A stretch of DNA of 64,000 nucleotides from JADJPO01 sp963724535. Its GTDB lineage: Bacteria > Actinomycetota > Actinomycetes > Actinomycetales > Kineosporiaceae. Each line of letters starts with the position of its first letter. The first letter of the stretch is position 1. Both the position numbers and the translations under genes were made by a program. The DNA lies in assembly GCA_963724535.1 (NCBI GenBank), contig CAVRVD010000014.1, forward strand, positions 186,001 to 250,000. Direction: 5' to 3'. This document shows positions 42,322-50,405 of the stretch, piece by piece. The notes beneath the pieces were generated by a model. It had not been told where the DNA came from and made no database searches. It saw only the letters and a list, made by a program, of their open reading frames with translations.

Positions 42322-43156
42322 CAGGCTGGGCCCGGTGAGCCCTCGGCAGGTCCGTCCCGAGCCCGTGGACGCCGCCTCGACCGGCGACCGAGGGCTGGCC
42401 ATCAGCGTGCAGGACGTACATGTCACCTACCGGATCAACCTGCAGAAGGTGCCCACCCTCAAGAGCGCGATCGTCCGGCTCGGACGCCGCCAGCGGGTGA
42501 TCCGCGAGGTGCACGCCCTGCAAGGGGTCAGCTTCGACGTGCCGCACGGCAAGGTGATGGGGGTGATCGGCGCCAACGGCGCCGGCAAGTCCACGCTGAT
42601 GCGCACCGTCGCCGGGATCCTGGCCCCCTCCGAGGGCCGGATCGAGGTGACCGGGCGGGTGAGCACCCTGCTCGCCCTCGGCGTCGGCTTCAATGCCGCA
42701 CTCACCGGCCGGGAGAACGTCACCCTCGGCGGGCTGGCCGCAGGGCTGAGCCGCTCCGAGATCAAGCAGCGGTACACCGAGATCACCGACTTCGCCGAGC
42801 TCGGCGAGTTCATGGACATGCCGATGCGCACCTACAGCTCGGGCATGTACAGCCGGCTGGCCTTCGCGGTGGCCGTGCACATGGACCCGGACATCCTGAT
42901 CATCGACGAGGCCCTGTCGGCCGGTGACGCCGCCTTCAAGGAGAAGGCGCACCAGAGGATGAACGAGCTGGTCGCCAAGGCCCGCACCATGCTCGTGGTC
43001 AGCCACGCCCTGGGCACCATCAAGGAGCTGTGCGACGAGGCGATCTGGCTGCACAAGGGCAGACTGGTCCGGCGCGGTGCGCCGGAGGAGATCATCGCGG
43101 CGTACACGAACTTCCTCAAGGTCGGCGAGGGCGCCCTGGTGTTGGAGGACTTCTGA
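42299..43156 (+). CDS. wzt: ABC transporter ATP-binding protein for polysaccharide export (Wzt type)
   Basis: A 285-residue ATPase. Walker A GANGAGKST, ABC signature YSSGMYSRLAFAVAVH, Walker B DILIIDEALSAGDAAFKEKA and switch His in VVSHALG. There is no long C-terminal carbohydrate-binding domain like that of E. coli O9a Wzt, so glycan end recognition would have to come from elsewhere. GTG 42299 has GAGGGAG directly upstream and overlaps the permease gene; GTG 42335 is an alternative. Its stop overlaps a GT4 gene. Confidence 0.9.
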   Translation: MSSLSVSDRLGPVSPRQVRPEPVDAASTGDRGLAISVQDVHVTYRINLQKVPTLKSAIVRLGRRQRVIREVHALQGVSFDVPHGKVMGVIGANGAGKSTLMRTVAGILAPSEGRIEVTGRVSTLLALGVGFNAALTGRENVTLGGLAAGLSRSEIKQRYTEITDFAELGEFMDMPMRTYSSGMYSRLAFAVAVHMDPDILIIDEALSAGDAAFKEKAHQRMNELVAKARTMLVVSHALGTIKELCDEAIWLHKGRLVRRGAPEEIIAAYTNFLKVGEGALVLEDF

Positions 43157-44355
43157 ACCCGTCGAAGACCACCTCCAGCGGCGCCCCGCAGCCCGGAACG
43201 CGGCCCGGAACGCACCGCGCCGCCCAGCCGGGCCCGCGGCGGGTCGGCGGCACTGCCCCGCACGTCAGCATCGTCAGCTCCGGCCACGACGTCGCCGACG
43301 CCCGGTTGCACCGGGAGGTGGCCGCGCTGCATCGCGCCGGGCTGGACGTCGAAGTGCTCGCCCTGGGCGACAGCGCCGCCGCGCCGTCCGGTGCCGCGGC
43401 GCGGACCTGGTCTCGCGGCGGGATGGTGGCCCGCGCCGTCCGGGCGCTGGTGCTGCCGTGGCGGGCCCGCGGTCGGGTTTTGCTGACCCTGGACCCGGAC
43501 GTCGTCCCCGCGGCCCTGCTGGCGGTCCGGCTTCGCCGGCGGCGGCTGGTGGCCGACGTGCACGAGGACTATGTCGCGCTGCTGATGGACCGCGCCTGGG
43601 CGGCCCCGGCGCGGCGACTCCTGCAGCGGCTGGCGGCCTGGTGCGTGGCACTGGCCGGGCGCGCCTCGCTGACCCTGGTCGCCGATGACCACGTGCCGCC
43701 GGCGGTGGAACGGTGCCGGCAGCGGCTCGTGGTACGCAATCTTCCCGACCTGGGGCTGCTGCCGCCGACCGAACCTGTCCCGCAGGTCCCACCGCTGCGT
43801 GCGGTCTACATCGGTGACGTGCGGTCCAGCCGCGGCCTGCGGGACATGATCGCGGCGGTGGCCGCAGCCCCCGGCTGGCAGCTCGACGTGGTCGGTCCGA
43901 TCGCATCGGCCGACGAGCACTGGCTGGCCGCCCGGCTGCTCGCCGACGACGTGCTTGACGAGGCCGGTGCGCTGCGGGTGCAGCTGCACGGGCGGCTGCC
44001 CCCGCAGCAGGCCTGGCAGGTGGCCCGGGGCGCCTCGGTGGGGATGCTGCTGGCCCAGCAGACCCCGGCGTTCACCGAGGCGGTGCCCACCAAGCTGTAC
44101 GAGTACCTGGCCTGCGGGATCGCCGTGCTGGCCACCCCGCTGCCGCGAGTGGTGCCGTTCATCACCGGCAGCGGTGCCGGGGCGGTCGTGGACGACGCGG
44201 ACGCCGCCGCAGCGCAGCTGCGCGAGTGGGCCGCGCGCCGAGACCAGCTGGCCGTCGCTCGGCAGTCCGCTCTGACCTGGGCCGAGGCGAACCTGCGCGA
44301 CGGCTCGCCGTGGGACGAGCTCGCCGCACAGGTCAGGGTGCTGGCCGGGGACTAG
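43153..44355 (+). CDS. GT4 family glycosyltransferase with probable CTG start
   Basis: A 400-residue GT-B enzyme. N-terminal domain HVSIVSSGHDVADARLHREV, LLTLDPDVVPAALLAVRL, VADVHEDYVALLMDRAW; C-terminal domain AVYIGDVRSSRGLRDMIAAV, PTKLYEYLACGIAVLATPLP. No ATG, GTG or TTG lies in frame between the ATPase stop and the conserved N-terminus. CTG 43153 overlaps the preceding TGA (CTGA) and has GGAGG four bases upstream, so it is the likely start; ATG 43030, inside wzt, is the alternative. It ends tail to tail with the minus-strand gene, with a four-base overlap. Confidence 0.82.
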   Translation: MNPSKTTSSGAPQPGTRPGTHRAAQPGPRRVGGTAPHVSIVSSGHDVADARLHREVAALHRAGLDVEVLALGDSAAAPSGAAARTWSRGGMVARAVRALVLPWRARGRVLLTLDPDVVPAALLAVRLRRRRLVADVHEDYVALLMDRAWAAPARRLLQRLAAWCVALAGRASLTLVADDHVPPAVERCRQRLVVRNLPDLGLLPPTEPVPQVPPLRAVYIGDVRSSRGLRDMIAAVAAAPGWQLDVVGPIASADEHWLAARLLADDVLDEAGALRVQLHGRLPPQQAWQVARGASVGMLLAQQTPAFTEAVPTKLYEYLACGIAVLATPLPRVVPFITGSGAGAVVDDADAAAAQLREWAARRDQLAVARQSALTWAEANLRDGSPWDELAAQVRVLAGD

Positions 44356-44978
44356 GCCTGCGCTGCGGCACTGCCGGCGGCGGGCGCCGAGGCCACTGCG
44401 CGCAGCTCGCGTTCGGCAGCCGGGAGTCCCTGCACGACAGCCGGCCCAGGAACGCGCCGGCCGACGCGCCAGGCGGCCGGCACCGCGTTGGCGTCCAGGG
44501 TGACCACCACGTCGGCATCGCGGAACGCCGCCGCCACGGTGGGGTCCTTCCGGGCCGAGGCAGCGAACCGGCGCGGGACGTCACCGCGCACCGCTCGCCG
44601 CAGCCGCTGGTAGGTGGGGCCGCGCCGTGCGCGGCGCAGCCGCCAGCCCACCGCACGGACCAGTCGGCCGGCCACCCGGCGGACCCCCTGCCCAGCCGGA
44701 GCGGACCCGGGATCGGCGGTCCTTGAGGGGAGTGGCTGTGGACCGGGCGCAGAATCCGGCGTAGAACCGGGCGCGGCGGCTGCGGGCGGGGTGTAGAGGC
44801 TGACCGGACCGAGCACGGTCGCCGATCGCACCCTTGCGCCCTGCTCGACCGGGCTCCAGCTGAACAGGTCGATCTCGACCTGGGCCCCGGCGGCCGCCTG
44901 CAGCGCCCGGACCATCGCGTCCACCTGCGCCACTGACAGCGACCGGCCTGCGGCGAGCATCACGACCCGCGTGGTCAC
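44352..44978 (-). CDS. Stand-alone half-GT partner protein (copy A)
   Basis: A 208-residue protein without a database-level name that I can recall. It starts RVVMLAAGRSLSVAQVDAMV, has AGAQVEIDLFSW, a Pro/Ala-rich middle (about 73-105), a strongly basic stretch (VGWRLRRARRGPTYQRLRRA) and then DADVVVTLDANAVPAAWRVG. The last block aligns with other partner modules in this locus and with LLTLDPDVVPAALLAVRL of the adjacent GT4's N-terminal domain. It lacks the C-terminal donor-binding half of a GT-B enzyme. Coupled to the upstream GT gene by GTGA (44975-44978). Confidence 0.7.
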   Translation of the reverse strand: MTTRVVMLAAGRSLSVAQVDAMVRALQAAAGAQVEIDLFSWSPVEQGARVRSATVLGPVSLYTPPAAAAPGSTPDSAPGPQPLPSRTADPGSAPAGQGVRRVAGRLVRAVGWRLRRARRGPTYQRLRRAVRGDVPRRFAASARKDPTVAAAFRDADVVVTLDANAVPAAWRVGRRVPGPAVVQGLPAAERELRAVASAPAAGSAAAQA

Positions 44979-46396
44979 CGCAGCTGCTCCACCGGCCGGG
45001 CACGCCAAGGGGTCCGGACCGGCAGAACCGGTCGCGTCGCCCGGGCCGGCCGAGCCGGTGGGCCAGGCGGACCCGGCGCCCCCGACCACTGCGTCAGCGC
45101 CGCCACGCGAGGGGCGAGCTGGCGTTCCCGGGAGTAGCCGGCTGCGTGATCCAGACACCGGCGACGGACCCCCGGGTCGCCGTTGAGTGCGGCCTGACCG
45201 GCCCGGCACAACGCCTCGGCGACGGCCTCGGCGTCCAGGTGGTCCACCGGGAACCACAGCGGGTAGCCGCGCAGCACGTCCGAGGCCGCATTGCCCGGGT
45301 CGTGCACCGAGACGATCGGCAGGCCCGTGGCCAGGTACTCGTAGACCTTCCCGCTGGTTACGTACCGTCCCGAGCCCAGGGCGAGCAGCAGCACGTCGAA
45401 GGAGCCGTACACACCGCCGACCTCGGTCTTGGACACCGGTCCGGCGTATCGGACCGCGTCGACCTGGGCGTCGGCGAGCCGCTTGGCCAGGTCGGCCCGC
45501 GGTGCCGCGTAGTAGCCCAGGTAGCCGTGCAGGTGCATCCGACTGCCCGCCAGCAGCCGGTCGCGCTCGCGGGCAAGTCGCCAGGCCTCGATCAGCTCGG
45601 CCAGGGGCACCTTGAGACTGATCGTGCCCAAGTAGCCGAAGGTCAGGCCGCCGTGCGCATCCGAACCCGGCCGGCGCGGCGGTGGTATGAACCCGGCGTC
45701 GAACCCATTGGCCACGACGTGCATCCGCTCCGCGGCAGACGGGTAGCGGCGCCGGTGCCAGTCGCGGATCTGCTCGTTGACGAACCACACCTCTTGGGCC
45801 GCGCCGACCAGGCGCCGCTCCCAGCGCGCGGCGCTGCTGTGCTCGGCGTGCAGCAGGCCGCCCTCGAACACGTCGAGCAGCCAGGCGTCGCGGTAGTCCA
45901 TGACGTAGGGCACGGCGAACCGTCGGTTCAGCGCCCACGCGGCGGTGAAGTCGACGTTCGGGTTGGCCGTGGCGACCACCAGGTCGACCGGGTCCTGCCG
46001 GTGGATCTCGATGGCCGCCCGTTCCAGAACGGGGCGCCAGGAGCCGTAGCCGGGCTCGGGGAAGACGGCCGTCTCCCGGCGCAGCTGACGCTCCTGCCAG
46101 CGCTGCGGCGCATGCACGCGCAGCCGGGGGTAGCCGCGGATGTCGGTGTCCAGCTGCGGCCAGCGGAACGGCAGCCGGACGACGCGCACCCGCTCGTCCA
46201 CGTGCCGCTCCAGGCCGACGTCGACGCCGGTGTACCGCTCGAAGGCCGCACGCTCGGCGGTCAGCACGGTGACCCGCCAGCCGGCTCGGGCGAAGCCGTT
46301 GGCGGTGGCCAGGGCCCGGTAGACGCCGCCGCTGCGGGACGGCGGGAAGCTCCAGGCCACGTACAGCAGGTGCGGCGGTCGACGCCGATCGAGCAT
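44975..46396 (-). CDS. GT4-type glycosyltransferase, FPPSR-GVYR subfamily (copy 2)
   Basis: A 473-residue GT-B enzyme. SFPPSRSGGVYRALATANGF near the N-terminus, YVMDYRDAWLLD, VWFVNEQIRDWHRRRYP, FGYLGTISLKVPLAELI, LHGYLGYYAAP, RYVTSGKVYEYLATGLPIVS and SVHDPGN. The C-terminal 30 residues are Pro/Arg-rich. ATG 46396. It reads opposite to copy 1 and is followed by partner copy A. The intergenic space to the divergent gene at 46574 is AT-rich. Confidence 0.85.
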   Translation of the reverse strand: MLDRRRPPHLLYVAWSFPPSRSGGVYRALATANGFARAGWRVTVLTAERAAFERYTGVDVGLERHVDERVRVVRLPFRWPQLDTDIRGYPRLRVHAPQRWQERQLRRETAVFPEPGYGSWRPVLERAAIEIHRQDPVDLVVATANPNVDFTAAWALNRRFAVPYVMDYRDAWLLDVFEGGLLHAEHSSAARWERRLVGAAQEVWFVNEQIRDWHRRRYPSAAERMHVVANGFDAGFIPPPRRPGSDAHGGLTFGYLGTISLKVPLAELIEAWRLARERDRLLAGSRMHLHGYLGYYAAPRADLAKRLADAQVDAVRYAGPVSKTEVGGVYGSFDVLLLALGSGRYVTSGKVYEYLATGLPIVSVHDPGNAASDVLRGYPLWFPVDHLDAEAVAEALCRAGQAALNGDPGVRRRCLDHAAGYSRERQLAPRVAALTQWSGAPGPPGPPARPARATRPVLPVRTPWRARPVEQLR

Positions 46397-46573
46397 GCCG
46401 GGACTCCTCTGGGGGTGTCGCAGCGCCGAGGGTCCGCGGACCCGCTGCTGGTGGGCGGCGGGTCGTCGTGCGGCGACGGTGGTTCTTAGGGGCTGGTCAG
46501 GAGTTACTACTCAGAGTGCCGAATCATTGCTCACAGTACAGACCCCCAACATTGCTCTCGGTAGATTCCTCCT
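46397..46573. promoter_or_regulatory. AT-rich divergent intergenic region with repeated ATTGCTC
   Basis: This 177-base gap separates two divergent glycosyltransferase genes. Its right part (about 46490-46573) is much richer in A+T than the surroundings. ATTGCTC occurs at 46526-46532 and 46551-46557. TAGATT at 46562-46567 followed by six bases and GTG 46574 looks like a leaderless promoter. Confidence 0.45.
46562..46567 (+). promoter_or_regulatory. -10 box of a leaderless promoter (TAGATT)
   Basis: TAGATT, six bases, then GTG 46574; it decides the start of the downstream gene. Confidence 0.5.
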
Positions 46574-47800
46574 GTGGGTTCAGTGGTCGGCTGGAGGATC
46601 GGACGGAGTATTGGTCGCCGCTTCGGCCGAACGGCCGATCGGCCGGGTCACCCGGGTCGCCCGACCGGCCCTGCCCGCCGTGGGCAGGCCGCGCTGCCGG
46701 GCTTGCCGGACCCACCCACGGGAGGAGTCCGGCTGCTGGTCGGTCCGGCCAACTTCGCCGGCCAGGGCTGGGCGTGGAGCCGGGCGGCGCAGCGGCACCT
46801 GCCCGGGGTGGCCGCTCGGTGCCTGGTGGCTCGCGACGGCGACGGGTTCGGCTTCCCGGCCGACCAGGTCGTCCCGGCCGCCGTCTACCGGTCGGCGGCC
46901 TGGGCGCACGCCCAGGAGCCCTACGTGCTGGACCACTTCAGCCATGTGCTCGGCGAGGCGGGCCGTCCGGTGCTCGGGCTGGTGCACGGCACCGACTGCG
47001 CGGCCGAGAACCGGGTGCTGGCGCAGGCCGGGGTGCAGGTGGCGCTGGTGGCGCACGGCTCCGACGTCCGGTTGCCCTCCCGACACGCCGGGCAGAACCC
47101 GTTCTCGCCCTTCGCCGATCTCGACCGCGACCAGCTGGACCGGCTGCAGGAGCGGGCCGAACGCCTCGGCCGGGTGTTTGCCGAGCATCCCGGGCCCACC
47201 TTCGTCTCCACCCCGGACCTCCTGGATGACGTGCCGACCGCCCGCTGGCTGCCGGTTGTGGTCGAGATGGACCGGTGGGCCGGTCCGGTCGAACCGCTGC
47301 AGCGGGCCCGGCCCATCGTCGTCCACGCGCCGTCCGACCCCCGGTTCAAGGGCACCGGCCTCGTCGAACCGGTGCTGAGCCGGCTGGCGGAGCGAGGCCT
47401 GATCACCTACCGGCGCCTCGGCGGGGTGCCGCACGCGGACCTGCCGCGCCTGTTCGCCGAGGCTGACATCGTCCTGGACCAAGTGGCCCTGGGTATCTAC
47501 TCGGTGGTCGCCTGCGAGGCGATGGCCGCCGGGCGGGTGGTGCTCGCCCACGTGAGCGACACGGTCCGGGATCGGGTCCGGCGGGACGCCGGGGAGGCGG
47601 TGCCGATCCTGCAGGCCGACCCAGACAGCCTCGAGCGGGTCCTCGAAGGGGTCTGCGCCGAGCGGGACCGGGCCCGTGAGCAGGCCCGGGCCGGCGTCGA
47701 CTTCGTCCGTCGGGTGCACGACGGGGCGCTGTCGGCCCGGGTGCTCGCCCCGTTCCTGGTCAGCGACCCCAGCGCGTCACCGCAGCCGGCAGACCGCTGA
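46574..47800 (+). CDS. Glycosyltransferase-like protein (HAPS-KGT type)
   Basis: A 408-residue protein. After a basic N-region of about 50 residues, it reads RLLVGPANFAGQGWAWSRAA, VALVAHGSDVRLPSRH, FVSTPDLLDDVPTARWLPVV, PIVVHAPSDPRFKGTGLVEP and LGIYSVVACEAMAAGRVVLA. The VVHAPSxxxxKGT and ACEAMAAGR blocks fit the donor half of GT-B enzymes. The whole protein matches the C-terminal half of the 910-residue protein at 59021. GTG 46574 follows the TAGATT box. It overlaps the convergent partner copy B by 41 bases. Confidence 0.78.
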   Translation: MGSVVGWRIGRSIGRRFGRTADRPGHPGRPTGPARRGQAALPGLPDPPTGGVRLLVGPANFAGQGWAWSRAAQRHLPGVAARCLVARDGDGFGFPADQVVPAAVYRSAAWAHAQEPYVLDHFSHVLGEAGRPVLGLVHGTDCAAENRVLAQAGVQVALVAHGSDVRLPSRHAGQNPFSPFADLDRDQLDRLQERAERLGRVFAEHPGPTFVSTPDLLDDVPTARWLPVVVEMDRWAGPVEPLQRARPIVVHAPSDPRFKGTGLVEPVLSRLAERGLITYRRLGGVPHADLPRLFAEADIVLDQVALGIYSVVACEAMAAGRVVLAHVSDTVRDRVRRDAGEAVPILQADPDSLERVLEGVCAERDRAREQARAGVDFVRRVHDGALSARVLAPFLVSDPSASPQPADR

Positions 47801-48191
47801 GTGCGACCAGCTCCGGACGGCGGCGCAGGGCCAGCCAGGCCAGCGGCACCGCGGCCTGGTCGACGGCGACCACCGCGTCCGCCCGGGCCAGCAGGGCGCG
47901 GGTCGACGCCGTCCGCAGCACCCGGACGGCGCCCGGCAGCCGGTCGGCATCGAGGCGCACCTTGGCGAGCGGTCCCGGTAGCCCGCGGCCGGCGCCGGTC
48001 AGGACGGGCAGCCGGGACGGAGCACCGGACGGTACCGCGTGCACCGCGTTGAGCCGCTCGGCCAGCTCGGCGGTCGGCGGGCGGCGGGAGAGCAGGTCCA
48101 CCGTCACCCCGGCCCGCTGCAGCGCCTCGATTCCGGCGACCAGCCCCTCCCCGGGCGGGGTGCGTCCCATCGCGACCAGCAGGACGATCAC
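47760..48191 (-). CDS. Stand-alone half-GT partner protein (copy B)
   Basis: A 143-residue protein, the shortest of the partner family. It has a first strand IVLLVAMGRTPPGEG, IEALQRAGVTVDLLSRRPPT, then ADAVVAVDQAAVPLAWLALR and RRPELVALSGLP. No donor-binding half. The GTG start at 48191 overlaps the stop of the FPPSR-type GT gene by four bases, the same coupling as copy A. The 3' end overlaps the convergent gene. Function unknown; possible accessory or acceptor-binding subunit of the coupled GT. Confidence 0.68.
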   Translation of the reverse strand: MIVLLVAMGRTPPGEGLVAGIEALQRAGVTVDLLSRRPPTAELAERLNAVHAVPSGAPSRLPVLTGAGRGLPGPLAKVRLDADRLPGAVRVLRTASTRALLARADAVVAVDQAAVPLAWLALRRRPELVALSGLPAAVTRWGR

Positions 48192-49636
48192 GCCGTCGCC
48201 GCCCGGTTCCCGTGCTGAGTGCCGCCGTGCTGAGTGCCGTGGCCGGGCGCGGTCGAGGCGCCGACCAGCTCGCGCAGCGCGGCGATCCTGGGCGCCAGCT
48301 GGACGTCGCGGCGGAAGGCCCGAGCGGCCTCCTGCGCGGCACTCGCCCGCCGGCGCTGCTCCGCGCCGTCCCCGGCCCGGGCGTCGGCGGCCGCCGACGC
48401 GAACGCCGCGGCCACGGCGGCGGGGGACAGGTCGGCGGCCGGGTGCCAGCGCGGGTAGTCGGCCAGCACCCGGGCGGCGTCGTTGCCCGGGGTGAGCACC
48501 GACACCACCGGCAGCCCGGTGGAGGCGTACTCGAAGACCTTGCCGCTGGTCACGTACGCGCCGCCGCCGAGCAGCAGCACCAGCGCGTCCAGGCCGGCGT
48601 AGGTCTGCTCGACCTGGGTCTTGGACACCGGGCCGCAGTAGGTCAGCCCGCTGCCCTCGGCCGCATCGACGAGGGCGGCCAGCCCTGGGTCAGGGGTGGC
48701 GTAGTAGCCGAGGTAGCCGAACAGGTCCAGCCGGGTGCTGGCCAGCGCGGAGTGCTCCGACCGTCCGCGCCGCCAGCCGGCGACCAGCTCCGCCAGCGGC
48801 ACCACCGGAGTCATCGTGCCGACGTAGCCGAAGGTCAGCGGCCGGGCCCCGGCGTCGGCGCCCGGGCGCTCGGCGTACGGGGTCGGCAGCGGCAGGTCCT
48901 GGTCGTACCCGTTCATCACCACGTGCATCCGGGCCGCCGCCTCCGGGTAGGTCCGGGCATGCCAACGCCGCAGCGGCTCGTTGACGAACCAGACCTGCGC
49001 CGCGTCGGCGATCGCCGCCGCCTCCCAGCGGCCGGCGGGGGAGTCCGCGGCCAGCCGCCGCCGTCCCGAGTAGGTGTGGAAGGTCCAGGCGTCGCGGAAG
49101 TCGACCACGTAAGGCACGCCGTCGCGCACGAACAGGTCGCGGCACGCCGCGACGGCCACCTGCGGGTTGGTGGTGGCCATGCTCAGGTCGATCGGACGGC
49201 GGGCATGAACGGCGCGGGCAGCCGCCTCGATCCGCGGCCGCCAGGGCCCGTAGCCGACTTCCGGGAAGACGCCCAGGTCCCGGCGTACCCGCGCGGTCGC
49301 CCAGAGTCGTGGCATCAGTACTCGCAGCGCCCCGAACCGGCGCAGGTCGGTGTCCTGGGCGGGCCAGGAGAACGGTACCCGGATCACCTCGATGCGCTCG
49401 TCGACACCCCCCTCCAGCTCGGCATCCACGCCGGTGACGTCCCGGAACACCTCGCGGGGCGCGGTGATGACGCTCACCTGCCAGCCGTCGGCGGCGAATG
49501 CGTTCGCGGTGGCCAACGCGCGGTACACGCCGCCGGTGCGCGAGGGCGGGAAACCCCAGGCGACGTAGAGCAGGTGTGGCGCTGCGTCACTGGTGACCGG
49601 GACGCCGCTCGGCACGGTTACGTTCGGTTCGGACAT
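48188..49636 (-). CDS. GT4-type glycosyltransferase, FPPSR-GVYR subfamily (copy 3)
   Basis: A 482-residue GT-B enzyme. GFPPSRTGGVYRALATANAF, YVVDFRDAWTFH, VWFVNEPLRRWHARTYP, FGYVGTMTPVVPLAELV, LFGYLGYYATP, AYVTSGKVFEYASTGLPVVS and VLTPGND. It is the closest relative of copy 2. The C-terminal end has a small GTQHG repeat caused by a 15-base duplication at 48211-48239. ATG 49636. Followed by coupled partner copy B. Confidence 0.86.
   Translation of the reverse strand: MSEPNVTVPSGVPVTSDAAPHLLYVAWGFPPSRTGGVYRALATANAFAADGWQVSVITAPREVFRDVTGVDAELEGGVDERIEVIRVPFSWPAQDTDLRRFGALRVLMPRLWATARVRRDLGVFPEVGYGPWRPRIEAAARAVHARRPIDLSMATTNPQVAVAACRDLFVRDGVPYVVDFRDAWTFHTYSGRRRLAADSPAGRWEAAAIADAAQVWFVNEPLRRWHARTYPEAAARMHVVMNGYDQDLPLPTPYAERPGADAGARPLTFGYVGTMTPVVPLAELVAGWRRGRSEHSALASTRLDLFGYLGYYATPDPGLAALVDAAEGSGLTYCGPVSKTQVEQTYAGLDALVLLLGGGAYVTSGKVFEYASTGLPVVSVLTPGNDAARVLADYPRWHPAADLSPAAVAAAFASAAADARAGDGAEQRRRASAAQEAARAFRRDVQLAPRIAALRELVGASTAPGHGTQHGGTQHGNRAATA
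48211..48239. repeat. 15-bp tandem duplication in a glycosyltransferase 3' end
   Basis: CGTGCTGAGTGCCGC at 48211-48225 is repeated as CGTGCTGAGTGCCG at 48226-48239. On the coding strand it gives the HGTQHGGTQHG tail of GT copy 3 and keeps the frame. Confidence 0.8.
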
Positions 49637-49742
49637 CGCTCTGCCATCGACGGGTGAACCTGCCCTGCTGCTTCGGGGGTCGGGTCGGGGGTGCGATACG
49701 TTGACGGCGCCAGACTAGACGCCGCTGCGACAGGGAGCCTCG

Positions 49743-50405
49743 ATGCCGCGGATCGAGCCGAGCGCTGACGTCTCCGCCGACGCCAGCATCGGTGCGGGGA
49801 CCTCCGTGTGGCACCTGGCCCAGGTGCGGGAGACGGCCCAGGTCGGTGCCAACTGCGTGATCGGGCGCGGTGCCTACGTCGGCCCCGGCGTGGTGCTCGG
49901 GGACAACTGCAAGCTGCAGAACCACGCGCTGGTCTACGAGCCGGCGGTCCTCGAGGCCGGGGTGTTCGTGGGGCCGGCGGTGGTGTTCACCAACGACCAC
50001 TACCCGCGGGCAGTCAACCCGGACGGCACCCTGAAGAGCGCGCACGACTGGGAACCGGTCGGGGTCACCGTGCGCGAGGGCGCCTCGATCGGCGCCCGGT
50101 CAGTGTGCATCGCACCGGTCACCATCGGCCGATGGGCCCTGGTGGCCGCCGGCTCGGTGGTCGTCGCCGACGTGCCGGACTTCGCGCTCGTCGCCGGGGT
50201 GCCGGCTCGGCGGATTCGCTGGGTCGGCCGTGCCGGGGTCCCTCTGGAGGCCGACGGGCAGGGCCGGTGGCGATGCCCGCAGAGCGGCCGCCGCTACGTC
50301 GAGCGCACCGCCCGCAGCGCCGGTCGGTCCGCGGCGCCCACGCCCGACGAGGACGCCGAGACCGCCACCACGACCACGGTTCTGGAAGAGGTTGACCACG
50401 CATGA
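49743..50405 (+). CDS. wbpD: UDP-2-acetamido-3-amino-2,3-dideoxyglucuronate N-acetyltransferase (WbpD/WlbB type)
   Basis: A 220-residue left-handed beta-helix acetyltransferase. Hexapeptide repeats run from ASIGAGTSVWHLAQVRETAQ through VGANCVIGRGAYVGPGVVLG to APVTIGRWALVAAGSVVVA. FTNDHYPRAVNPDG is a hallmark of the WbpD/WlbB group, which uses acetyl-CoA to acetylate the 3-amino group. An extra C-terminal stretch (about 165-220) follows the helix. GGGAG lies 5 bases before ATG 49743. Overlaps the aminotransferase gene by four bases. Confidence 0.85.
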   Translation: MPRIEPSADVSADASIGAGTSVWHLAQVRETAQVGANCVIGRGAYVGPGVVLGDNCKLQNHALVYEPAVLEAGVFVGPAVVFTNDHYPRAVNPDGTLKSAHDWEPVGVTVREGASIGARSVCIAPVTIGRWALVAAGSVVVADVPDFALVAGVPARRIRWVGRAGVPLEADGQGRWRCPQSGRRYVERTARSAGRSAAPTPDEDAETATTTTVLEEVDHA

